DNA from: Chitinibacter sp. GC72
GTDB taxonomy: Bacteria > Pseudomonadota > Gammaproteobacteria > Burkholderiales > Chitinibacteraceae
Assembly (NCBI RefSeq): GCF_009760905.1
Contig: NZ_VIRW01000007.1
Span: 1-64,000 of the forward strand
Length of the DNA stretch: 64,000 nucleotides
Direction: 5' to 3'
A model generated the notes under the pieces. The model was not told the origin of the DNA, did not search any database, and saw nothing but the letters and a program-made list of their open reading frames with translations. Position 1 is the first letter of the stretch, and the number at the start of each line of letters is the position of its first letter. Positions 44,716 through 52,981 of this stretch are shown here, piece after piece. A program made the translations under genes and the position numbers.

Positions 44716-46167
44716 TTATCGGAATTGGGCTACCTGCAGATACTGTGATACTCCATACAATCCGCGCCAACTAAACCCCGATTCGCCCGATTGCAACAAG
44801 GAAAAACCAGCCGCACCCACTGGCGAAGTAGTGGCTTGGCTAACCGTATTGCTGCGCAATATTTGCAATGGACTATTTAGTACTGCCAGCTCCTGCTGAG
44901 CGGTAGATACACTGCCCCCCAATTTATCTACAGCGTCGTTAAAGAGCTGGTTAACCGCATCAGTCCTCGCCAAGGCCTGCTGGCTCAGCCGGGTTTCGTT
45001 CACCACCAGCTTGCCATCCTGCGCCGTCGTGATGCCAAGATCATTCAGCGATAAACGCTCATTGCCCAGGCCTGTGGCCAGATTGCCCAGTACACCTTCC
45101 AGCCGGTTGATTTCACGCCGCGCAAGACCCGATGCACCAGCGCCACTTTCTGCAGCATTGACTGCGTTCAATTTTTCCCGCGCCTGATTGACCCGCCCTA
45201 TCAGTTGGGAAATATTCTTGCCCAGCTGCGTGGCATCGCGGCTGAGCGCGACATCCGCTTCGCCTGTCTGCAACAAATCCAGCTGCAGATTACTGGCACT
45301 ATCGCGTACGCGATTGCTCGCACTGCGGATTTCCCGGCCATCAATCTGGAAGCGCGCATCCCGCGCGACACGGCTGGCCGCCGCCGCTTGACTGGCATCA
45401 ATACTCAGTTTGGCCAAATTACCCGTTGCTGCAGCGCCCTGATTGGTCTGGGCGGTGATCGTGAACGCCTGCGCAGCGCCCAGTGCCGCACTTTCCAGCT
45501 GCAAACGGGCTCCTGCAGCGTCTTCAATCACACTCGCCTTCAAGCCGGGCTGGGACTGGCTAATTTTTCTTGTCACATCACCCAGCGTATCGCTGGCGGC
45601 AACGTCAATCGTGATACGCGACTCCTCACGTTGTGATGTACCGCCTGTCCCCAGCGCGCCAAACTGAATACTCAACCGCCCCTGCCCGACCAATTCATCT
45701 TTGCTGGCCAAATTGCCGCTCTGACTTAACTGCCCTTGCGCCAATTGCTCAATCCGCACGTTTTGCGGCGCACGGGGCTCGCCACCGCCAATGGGCCGGG
45801 CGGTCAGAATATCGGGCTCACTCGAGCTGGTTTGTAATGGATTTCGCGCAGCGGGCGCGGCCAGAGTTTTCAACTCGGCGTTCAAATTACTGATCGCCGA
45901 CTGGACTCTGGCGGGCGTGGAGAGCGTGACCGAGGTGCTGTCAGCACGTTTTTGCTGAAAGTCAGTTGATAAACGATTGAACGAATCGGAGTTATTCAGC
46001 CGCAGGCTGGATGCGCCCAGCCTCTCCACCGCACTGAGCTGGTAAATGCGATCCAGCAATCGGGATGACAAACCGGCAGACTGCGTGATTGAACCACGAC
46101 CATAAATTGCGTCTGCGCTGCCGTAGCGCGAGTAAAAATCTGTGCGGCCAGATATACTATTCAGCAT
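44716..46167 (-). CDS. Solitary FliD-like (flagellar cap-type) protein
   Basis: A protein of about 483 residues resembling flagellar hook-associated protein 2. The middle has a FliD_N-like stretch (RIEQLAQGQLSQSG, DTLGDVTRKISQSQPGLKASVIED) and the C-terminal half a FliD_C-like stretch (LGITTAQDGKLVVNETRLSQQAL, TDAVNQLF), with coiled-coil helices between. There is no signal peptide, as expected for flagellar export. The ATG at 46167 has AGG at suitable spacing; two in-frame codons upstream are possible. No flagellar gene is nearby. It could be a diverged or accessory cap, or a FliD-fold protein with another role. Confidence 0.7.
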   Translation of the reverse strand: MLNSISGRTDFYSRYGSADAIYGRGSITQSAGLSSRLLDRIYQLSAVERLGASSLRLNNSDSFNRLSTDFQQKRADSTSVTLSTPARVQSAISNLNAELKTLAAPAARNPLQTSSSEPDILTARPIGGGEPRAPQNVRIEQLAQGQLSQSGNLASKDELVGQGRLSIQFGALGTGGTSQREESRITIDVAASDTLGDVTRKISQSQPGLKASVIEDAAGARLQLESAALGAAQAFTITAQTNQGAAATGNLAKLSIDASQAAAASRVARDARFQIDGREIRSASNRVRDSASNLQLDLLQTGEADVALSRDATQLGKNISQLIGRVNQAREKLNAVNAAESGAGASGLARREINRLEGVLGNLATGLGNERLSLNDLGITTAQDGKLVVNETRLSQQALARTDAVNQLFNDAVDKLGGSVSTAQQELAVLNSPLQILRSNTVSQATTSPVGAAGFSLLQSGESGFSWRGLYGVSQYLQVAQFR

Positions 46168-46281
46168 GGGCATCACCTGCCAATGCTCGCGGATTTTTCC
46201 TACAAGACACAGGAAATCATCATCCAGAGCACCCTGCTTTATTTTACGCCATAATGTTTCAAAATCAATAGGTTATCCACC

Positions 46282-47043
46282 ATGTGCCAACTACTCGGCA
46301 TGAATTGCAATACCCCTACCGACATTATTTTTTCCTTTGAAGGTTTCCGGCGTCGTGGCGGGCTGACCGATGAGCATTCCGACGGCTGGGGGATTGCCTT
46401 TTTCGAAGATCAGGGCTGCCGGCTGTTTCTGGATTACCTGCCGTCGATCTCCAGCCCGGTGGCCGATCTGGTGCGGGCCTATCCGATCAAAAGCAAAAAT
46501 GTCATCGCCCATATCCGCAAAGCAACGCAAGGGCAGATCAATCTGGCCAATACCCATCCGTTTGGCCGCGAGCTATGGGGACAGCACTGGATTTTTGCGC
46601 ATAACGGCAATTTGAATACGCTGCCCACGCTGGAGAACAGCCGCTTTTTGCCTGTCGGCAGCACCGATAGCGAGCTGGCATTTTGCTATTTACTCAATCA
46701 GCTGGCATTGCGCTTTCCCGCCCAGCCCGACTTGCTCACGCTACGCGAGGCAATTGCCGGTTTGAGCGCCGAGCTGGCGCAACGGGGGACGTTCAATTTT
46801 CTGCTGTCCAACGGCCAGGCGCTATTTGCCCACTGCAGCACCAAGCTGCACTATCTGGTGCGGCAAGCGCCATTTAGCCACGCCCATTTGAGCGATACCG
46901 ATCTGGCAGTGGATTTTTCCCGAGAAACGACGCCTAACGATAGAGTAGCGATGATTGCCACCGAACCACTGACCGATAATGAAAACTGGATCGCGATGCA
47001 AATCGGACAGCTACTGATGTTTATAGACGGCCAAACTGCCTAG
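46282..47043 (+). CDS. Class II glutamine amidotransferase (YafJ type)
   Basis: A 253-residue Ntn hydrolase with Cys2 as the predicted nucleophile after Met removal (MCQLLGMNC). Other landmarks are HSDGWGIAFFED, IAHIRKATQG and WIFAHNGNL. The family is the stand-alone glutaminase-type YafJ/DUG3 group, and its physiological acceptor is unclear. Its TAG stop coincides with the left end of a 49-bp repeat. Confidence 0.92.
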   Translation: MCQLLGMNCNTPTDIIFSFEGFRRRGGLTDEHSDGWGIAFFEDQGCRLFLDYLPSISSPVADLVRAYPIKSKNVIAHIRKATQGQINLANTHPFGRELWGQHWIFAHNGNLNTLPTLENSRFLPVGSTDSELAFCYLLNQLALRFPAQPDLLTLREAIAGLSAELAQRGTFNFLLSNGQALFAHCSTKLHYLVRQAPFSHAHLSDTDLAVDFSRETTPNDRVAMIATEPLTDNENWIAMQIGQLLMFIDGQTA

Positions 47044-47091
47044 GGTATATACATAGAGCACAATACCGCCAATAGCTGCAGCCACATACCC
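47043..47091. repeat. 49-bp palindrome-ended element, copy D
   Basis: Begins GGGTATATAC and ends CACATACCC, flanked on both sides by TA. It fills the entire gap between two convergent genes: its left flank completes the TAG stop of the amidotransferase, and its right flank the TAG stop (minus strand) of the next gene. Confidence 0.7.
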
Positions 47092-48171
47092 CTAAGCAGC
47101 AAATTGGTGCAGATTCAGCAGGGCAAAAACTCGGTCGTCAAAATATTCGCCTTTTTCATCCAGCTGACGCAGCATCGGCGCGATCCGCTCCAGCGGTAGC
47201 TGGTTGTGGGAGAAACGATCCCGCACGGTTTTGAGGCTTTGCGCACGGGATGCCAGCTGGGCGCGCCTGGCTTCCATTTCCTTGCGCTCGCGCCTGTGCC
47301 CCCCCAGCGACAGGTTCAGCCAGAGAATCAAGGGCACCGCCAGCAGCCAGAGCTCCATCAGCAAACAGGCAATTGCTCCCATCGATAAACCCAGATACCA
47401 GACCTGATCAATATGCTCGATGTCCGGAAACAGCACTGACAACGTCGGCCAGCGGCGCTTGAGCATGGAACGGATACGGCTATCGTCGCCCGCGTCGCGC
47501 TTTTTGCGCGCCAGCGCAGCATCCAGCGCCAGACTGATGTACCACTGGGTGACAACGCGGCAATGCAGCCAATCCTGTTCCAGATATTGCTGCATTTTGT
47601 CGTGCAGCTGCGTACAAAAATCCTCACTCGACAAGGGGGGCACCGAATCGTCATAAGGATCTTTAATCGAATGCTGCACGGTCAAAGGATAACCGGCAAT
47701 TTCGATCAGCATCTGCCGACGAGCATTCATCAACTCGGCAGGGATTTTCAAATCCGGATCGTCAAGCCGGATGTACTGCTGAATCAGCTGATCCAGCGGC
47801 TCGAATGGCGGATGCGTACCGGGGTGGGTACGCATTTCTTTGCGGATACGCTCAACTTCGGCCAGCACCGCACGGCCAGTGGGCGCCGCCTCGGGCACCC
47901 AGGGCATGCGAACCAGCGTTTCGGCTTTGTACAAGGCTTCGTCATAATGCCTGAAGTAGGCGTCATAGTAAGCCAACATTTCCTTGTCGTCGCGACTGCT
48001 ATCGCCCGACATCAAGGGTTTGGTCGGCGGAACACGGCGCAGATCGGTGGCCAGACGGTTCGCCAGCGATTCCAGCTCGGGGGCAACGCCAGCGCGGGCA
48101 AAGATGGGATCAAGCTCGTGTCGCTTGTTCCGCCAATCTTCCAGCGTTTTCCAGATACTCCAATCGGCCAC
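47092..48171 (-). CDS. Hypothetical membrane protein
   Basis: A 359-residue protein of unknown family. It has a long charged N-terminal region of about 250 residues rich in Trp, Tyr and Arg, then two adjacent TM segments (about 255-290: VWYLGLSMGAIACLLMELWLLAVPLILWL), then a basic helical tail. No signal peptide. It lies downstream of the polyphosphate:AMP phosphotransferase gene on the same strand with an 84-base gap, so it may be co-transcribed. Confidence 0.75.
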   Translation of the reverse strand: MADWSIWKTLEDWRNKRHELDPIFARAGVAPELESLANRLATDLRRVPPTKPLMSGDSSRDDKEMLAYYDAYFRHYDEALYKAETLVRMPWVPEAAPTGRAVLAEVERIRKEMRTHPGTHPPFEPLDQLIQQYIRLDDPDLKIPAELMNARRQMLIEIAGYPLTVQHSIKDPYDDSVPPLSSEDFCTQLHDKMQQYLEQDWLHCRVVTQWYISLALDAALARKKRDAGDDSRIRSMLKRRWPTLSVLFPDIEHIDQVWYLGLSMGAIACLLMELWLLAVPLILWLNLSLGGHRRERKEMEARRAQLASRAQSLKTVRDRFSHNQLPLERIAPMLRQLDEKGEYFDDRVFALLNLHQFAA

Positions 48172-48255
48172 ATTACTCTCCCTGTCTGGCGTCTATTTTA
48201 ACGTTGAAGCCGCACAAAAGGAGAGTTATCACCGCAAAGTGTGCAGTGCCAATAT

Positions 48256-49770
48256 TTACTTGCTGCTGTTCTTGCGTTTTTTGGCAGTTGCCGCCAGCGC
48301 CGCCTCGATGCGCTCGCACAGATGCCGTAGTACTTCAAGCCGTGCGTGGTATTTATTATTGGCGCCGACCAGATGCCAGGGCGCAACCTGGGTGCTGGTA
48401 CGCTCGATCAGATCACTGCCCGCCTCGATATACGCGTCCCATTTTTCCCGGTTACGCCAATCTTCTTCAGTAATTTTAAAACGCTTATATTCGATGCTCT
48501 CGCGCTCCTTGAAACGGCGCAATTGCTCCTCATTGCTGATCGCCAGCCAGAACTTCACCACAATCACATTGGCAGTGCTGATTTGTGCTTCGAAATCGTT
48601 AATTTCGCCATACGCCCGCATCCAGTCGGCACGGCTGGCAAAACCTTCGACGCGCTCGACCAGCACACGCCCATACCAGGAACGATCAAACAGGGTAATT
48701 TGCCCATGCGGCGGTAAATGCCGCCAGAAGCGCCATAAATAAGGCTGCGCCCGTTCTTCTTCGGTCGGTGCTGCAATCGGGACAGTGCGATACTGCCGGG
48801 CATCGAGTGCCGCAGTAATCCGGCGAATCGCGCCGCCTTTGCCCGCCGCATCCATGCCTTCAAACACACAAACGACCGAATGCTGCTTGAAATCGGGATG
48901 GCGTGTCAGACCATTCAAACGCCCTTGCAACACTTCCAGCTGCTCGCTGTATTGCGCCTTGTCCAGATCTGCATCGAGCGCCAATTTGTCCAGCAGACGA
49001 ACGCCATCAATCGAAGGCATCAGTGGGGCGGCATCAACCCTTTTTTGCCGTACTGATTCACGCTCCAGATGATGGCTGATGGCTTCGACGATATGCGTTG
49101 CAATCGTGATATTTCGATAGCGCTCGTCGGTGCTTTCGATAACCCGCCAGGGCGCATCGGCCAGATTGGTACGCAATAGCAAATCCTGTTGCGAGGCCAT
49201 CACTTCATCATAATGATCCAGAAACCACAGATCAGACTCATCAAAACGCCATGCCGTGCGCGGATCATTGGCCAGTTTTTTCAGGCGTTTCTTTAATTGC
49301 TCTTTAGGCAGGTGCAGCCAGAATTTCAGAATTAGCGCACCTTCATCCGAGAGCATTTTTTCCAGATGGATGATTTTCCCTACTTCATGCTCGTAGCTCA
49401 CCGAATCCGGGTTCGAGGTCAGTTGCTCCCACATCGGCCCGCTATACCAGCCGCCAAACAGCATGGCCATTTTGCCTTTGGGCGGCAATACACGCCAATA
49501 CCGCCAATAAGGCGGGCGGGCACGTTCTTCATCATTGGGCGCAGCAAAAGCATGCGTGGCAATATGCCGGGGGTCCATCCATTCGAGCAAGAGATTAGCC
49601 ACCTGCCCACGGCCGGCAGTCGGCACGCCGCCAAGCAGAATAATCAGGGGAAAATCACCACGCTCTTTGAGCTGGAACTGCATATTTAGCAACTTCTGCC
49701 GTAGCGTATCGGCTGCGGTTTTATAGTGTTCCTTGCTCAGTGAGTGCCCCAATTCTGCGGATGCGAACAT
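48256..49770 (-). CDS. pap: Polyphosphate:AMP phosphotransferase (tandem PPK2 domains)
   Basis: A 504-residue enzyme with two fused PPK2 domains, which makes ADP from AMP and polyphosphate. The C-terminal domain has a full Walker A (FEGMDAAGKGG) and lid motif (LFDRSWYGRVLVERVEG); the N-terminal domain has altered versions (LGGVPTAGRGQ, LFGGWYSG), the usual pattern of an inactive first and active second domain. The ATG at 49770 follows GAGGGG; a TTG five codons upstream is less likely. The REC protein gene lies 25 bases upstream on the same strand. Confidence 0.93.
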   Translation of the reverse strand: MFASAELGHSLSKEHYKTAADTLRQKLLNMQFQLKERGDFPLIILLGGVPTAGRGQVANLLLEWMDPRHIATHAFAAPNDEERARPPYWRYWRVLPPKGKMAMLFGGWYSGPMWEQLTSNPDSVSYEHEVGKIIHLEKMLSDEGALILKFWLHLPKEQLKKRLKKLANDPRTAWRFDESDLWFLDHYDEVMASQQDLLLRTNLADAPWRVIESTDERYRNITIATHIVEAISHHLERESVRQKRVDAAPLMPSIDGVRLLDKLALDADLDKAQYSEQLEVLQGRLNGLTRHPDFKQHSVVCVFEGMDAAGKGGAIRRITAALDARQYRTVPIAAPTEEERAQPYLWRFWRHLPPHGQITLFDRSWYGRVLVERVEGFASRADWMRAYGEINDFEAQISTANVIVVKFWLAISNEEQLRRFKERESIEYKRFKITEEDWRNREKWDAYIEAGSDLIERTSTQVAPWHLVGANNKYHARLEVLRHLCERIEAALAATAKKRKNSSK

Positions 49771-49795
49771 GATACTGCCCCTCAATACATCAATG

Positions 49796-51013
49796 TCAGA
49801 AGAGGATCACCGAGTCATCCAGATCGGATGGGCGCATTGATGCCAGCTCGGTGTCTTCAATCACCAGCTCGTTCAATACCGAAATCACGCCGGAAAACTT
49901 ATCATCCAGACTAAACCCGGCTTCAAACAGATTGTCGGCATACAGGGCACTGGCTTCGATCATGAAAGCCAGCTCATTTTCCTGTGCGTCGGTCAGGCCG
50001 AAGCCCACCAGGGACGCTGAAAACTGGGTGCGCAGATTATCAAACAGCTCGTGCGAAGCGGTTTGCTGATATTTGTAATCTTTTTCAACCTGCCTGACTA
50101 CATCAGCAATGGCGGCCAGTGACTCGCGGATTTTTCGGCTCTGCGCCGCCATTCTTTGCTCGAGCACAATACCGTCAACACGGTGATCTGCAGCCTCAAC
50201 CATAATGGCGATATGGTCACGAATTCGGCCAATGTAATCACTGTTTTCCCAGTTCAGATCCTTGATCTGCAAAGTCACTTTGGGATAGTTGATAATCATG
50301 CGGCTACCATATTGGTAAATCCGCTCACCTTCTTTCAGACTAAGCAGCAATTCAGCCTCCAGCGGGCTGGAACGACCTTCACTATTCAAGGTTTTCTGCT
50401 CGGTTTCGGTCCGGATTTGCGCAGACACCTTGAGCTGGAAATGGCCAGCGCAATTGGAAACCAGCGCTTTGAGCAGGGCTTCGATATCGTGGCAATCACT
50501 AGTGCGCTTCATGAAATCAATCACGCCGCCCATTTCACCACTATTGGAAATCGCCATCATGGCAATGTTAGTCGCTTCCTGTAACGATTGCTTCAAGCGC
50601 GATGCATCGGTAATCACCGAGCACAGCCGCTCAAGCTTAAAAGCAATCGAAGCCAGATGTGCAGGCTTGACAATAAAATCGTCTGCGCCAACCGAATAAG
50701 CCAGATCACGGTTTTCTGCCGAATCCTCGGCTGCCAGAAAAACAATCCGCGTATCAGGCAAGGACTCAAGTATTTGCTGGCAAAGGTCAAAGTCAGCCAT
50801 GGTAGGAGTATGGGTGTCGAGCACCACAATATCCGGCGCATCTGCCAAAACCTGCGGCAAAACACCCTCGGCCAGCGCCAGCTGCTTGATCTCTCCCAAA
50901 TGCTGCAAGGCCTGGGCGAGGTTGGCACTCAAACGTACATCACGATCAATGATCAAAATCCGTTTTCTGTTCATATCCTGCATACTAAAGCCCTGAGCTG
51001 AAAGATGATTCAA
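49796..51013 (-). CDS. Response regulator with uncharacterised C-terminal region
   Basis: A 405-residue protein. The receiver at about 17-130 has ILIIDRDVRLS (first acidic pair is D-R-D), the phospho-Asp in DIVVLDTHTPTM, and the Lys in FIVKPAHL. The remaining 270 residues contain helical, coiled-coil-prone parts and no recognised output domain. ATGs at 50983 and 50974 are alternative starts. It sits between an HD-GYP gene upstream (38-base gap) and the polyphosphate enzyme gene downstream (25-base gap), so a shared transcript is likely. Confidence 0.82.
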   Translation of the reverse strand: MNHLSAQGFSMQDMNRKRILIIDRDVRLSANLAQALQHLGEIKQLALAEGVLPQVLADAPDIVVLDTHTPTMADFDLCQQILESLPDTRIVFLAAEDSAENRDLAYSVGADDFIVKPAHLASIAFKLERLCSVITDASRLKQSLQEATNIAMMAISNSGEMGGVIDFMKRTSDCHDIEALLKALVSNCAGHFQLKVSAQIRTETEQKTLNSEGRSSPLEAELLLSLKEGERIYQYGSRMIINYPKVTLQIKDLNWENSDYIGRIRDHIAIMVEAADHRVDGIVLEQRMAAQSRKIRESLAAIADVVRQVEKDYKYQQTASHELFDNLRTQFSASLVGFGLTDAQENELAFMIEASALYADNLFEAGFSLDDKFSGVISVLNELVIEDTELASMRPSDLDDSVILF

Positions 51014-51051
51014 TAAAAATCCGATACCACAGTCATAGCGATGACTGCACT

Positions 51052-52275
51052 CTATCCGGATTCAAGCAAAAAGCGTGTGGTATTGATTTGCCATTTTTGC
51101 GGGTTTTCATGCCCGACAATCTTGTCGGCTCCGCCTTTGCCCATCGGTCTGGCCAGATCAATCAGCTGCGGCGTGATATAGGTATTTGATTTTGTGCTAA
51201 AAATGGCTTTCACGATGGGTTGCAGCATGGCCGCTTCATTTTGCTCAATCACCACCGCCAAACGGCCTGATTCGAGCCGGACCAGTGTACCCACCGGATA
51301 AATACCGATCGTGCGCATAAATGCCTGTACCAGCTCGGGATTGAAATGAAACTTGCTCCACTCCCATAATTTGCGCAACCCTTCAGGGGCAGGCATGCCT
51401 TTGTGGTAGCAGCGATCGGACGTAATCGCGTCATACACATCCACCACGGCCGCCATTTGCGCCATCTGGCTAATCTGCTCACCTGGCAGGCGATATGGAT
51501 AGCCCGTCCCATCCATGCGTTCATGATGATGCAGGGTAATATCGAGCGGAATGTCTTCCAGGCCATCGATCTGCCGCAAAATATGCCAGCCCTCCTCCGG
51601 GTGGGTGCGCATAATCGCAAACTCGTCTTCGGTGAGGCGGCCGGGCTTGTTCAGAATCTCGTTGGGCACTTTCATTTTGCCGGTATCGTGCAGCAGCCCA
51701 CCGACACCCGCGAGCCGGATCAGCTCTTTGTCCATTCCCATCGACTGGGCAAAAGTCACCATCAGGGTGCACACACTCACCGAATGCAAAAATGTGTATT
51801 CGTCCTTGTTTTTAATCGCACTCAAGCCCAGCAGCGCGCCGCTATTGCGCAGCACCGAATCAGTAATGTCTTCCACCACCTGCGCCACACCGTCAAGCTC
51901 AATGGCCTGCCCCAGCCGGACATCGCGCATCACCATGCGCACGACATTGGTCGCCTGGCCATGAATTTTCTGAGCGCGGCCCATTTCCTGGGCAAACGAT
52001 ACTTTGATGATCGGTGACGGCGCTTCGGCAATCTTGATCAGCTGCGCGTCGAGTTCGGCGTTAACTTCTTCCACCGTCGGCGCGTCAGGCATGTCCAGTC
52101 CACGGCTGGTGTCGATGTAAACCTCGCGCACGCCAGTAGCGGCGATCTGGGCAAGCGCATTATCATCGCTGATCAGAAATTTATTACGAACAAAGGGATG
52201 ATTCATCCAGTCCACATTCAGGTCATGAATGAACATACCAACGCGTATTGCTTCGGAGGGGATTTTTTTGATCAT
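51052..52275 (-). CDS. HD-GYP c-di-GMP phosphodiesterase
   Basis: A 407-residue cytoplasmic protein. An N-terminal DUF3391-like domain (about 1-130: IPSEAIRVGMFIHDLNVDWMNHPF) precedes a canonical HD-GYP domain: GLLHDTGKMKVPNEILNKPG with His196-Asp197, and HHHERMDGTGYPYRL with GYP at about 258-260. All metal-binding and GYP residues appear intact, so c-di-GMP hydrolysis is expected. First gene of the minus-strand run with the REC protein and polyphosphate enzyme. Confidence 0.93.
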   Translation of the reverse strand: MIKKIPSEAIRVGMFIHDLNVDWMNHPFVRNKFLISDDNALAQIAATGVREVYIDTSRGLDMPDAPTVEEVNAELDAQLIKIAEAPSPIIKVSFAQEMGRAQKIHGQATNVVRMVMRDVRLGQAIELDGVAQVVEDITDSVLRNSGALLGLSAIKNKDEYTFLHSVSVCTLMVTFAQSMGMDKELIRLAGVGGLLHDTGKMKVPNEILNKPGRLTEDEFAIMRTHPEEGWHILRQIDGLEDIPLDITLHHHERMDGTGYPYRLPGEQISQMAQMAAVVDVYDAITSDRCYHKGMPAPEGLRKLWEWSKFHFNPELVQAFMRTIGIYPVGTLVRLESGRLAVVIEQNEAAMLQPIVKAIFSTKSNTYITPQLIDLARPMGKGGADKIVGHENPQKWQINTTRFLLESG

Positions 52276-52487
52276 GTTGACTGCTGGTTATTTTTTTATC
52301 AGTGTAGAACACGATCGAAATTGGTGCAGTGCAGATTCTGTCTGGATAATTATTGCCACAGATTGAGCAATGAAAGCATTAGCTGATCACTGGGTGAATC
52401 ATTTGACACGAAACCGACAAGGATCACTGCTATGATAGGCCTGCATTTTCCGCGTCTTATGTCTTTCACCCACGGAGCTTCCTACTA

Positions 52488-52880
52488 ATGAGTTTATTCG
52501 ACACCCTGGCATCACAAGTACTCGGCGGCAGCGAGCAGAGCAGCGCACTGGCGGGTTTGCTGGAATCACAAGGCGGCGTAGCCGGCCTGATCGAGAAATT
52601 CCAGAATGGCGGTCTGGGCGAAATTGCCCAGTCGTGGATTTCAACGGGTAGCAATCTGCCGATTTCGGCCGAGCAAATCGAGTCGGTGCTGGGCAATGAA
52701 ACCATTGCCAATCTGGCTTCCCAGTTTGGCGTTGACCCGCAACAGGCCGCAAGCCAGCTATCTTCAGTGCTGCCCCAATTGATCGACGGCCTGACACCAA
52801 ATGGTGAATTGCCCGCTGGCGGCAGTGGCGACTTGCTCAGCGCAGGGCTGGACTTGCTCAAGGGCAAATTATTCGGCTAA
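52488..52880 (+). CDS. YidB-like DUF937 protein
   Basis: A 130-residue soluble protein starting MSLFDTLASQVLGG, rich in Gly/Ser/Gln/Leu. It has the YidB-type repeat (LESQGGVAGLIEKFQNGGLGEIAQSWISTG; IANLASQFGVDPQQAASQLSSVLPQLID). The function of the family is unknown. A 49-bp repeat copy and a terminator follow. Confidence 0.88.
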   Translation: MSLFDTLASQVLGGSEQSSALAGLLESQGGVAGLIEKFQNGGLGEIAQSWISTGSNLPISAEQIESVLGNETIANLASQFGVDPQQAASQLSSVLPQLIDGLTPNGELPAGGSGDLLSAGLDLLKGKLFG

Positions 52881-52889
52881 TACACCGAG

Positions 52890-52938
52890 CAGTATAACCC
52901 TGAACGCAAAGCCAGCATTGGCATTCAGGGCCATACCC
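52890..52938. repeat. 49-bp element, degenerate copy K
   Basis: Begins CAGTATAACC and ends GCCATACCC at 49-base spacing; the left end is imperfect. CCCTGAA and TTCAGGG inside add an inner inverted repeat. It lies between the yidB-like stop and its terminator. Confidence 0.4.
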
Positions 52939-52940
52939 AA

Positions 52941-52966
52941 GGCCGACTTTCAAGTCGGCCTTTTTT
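52941..52966 (+). terminator. Rho-independent terminator after the yidB-like gene
   Basis: Stem GGCCGACTT / AAGTCGGCC with a tight loop and six T residues. Confidence 0.88.
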
Positions 52967-52981
52967 CCGCAGTAGTGCCGA

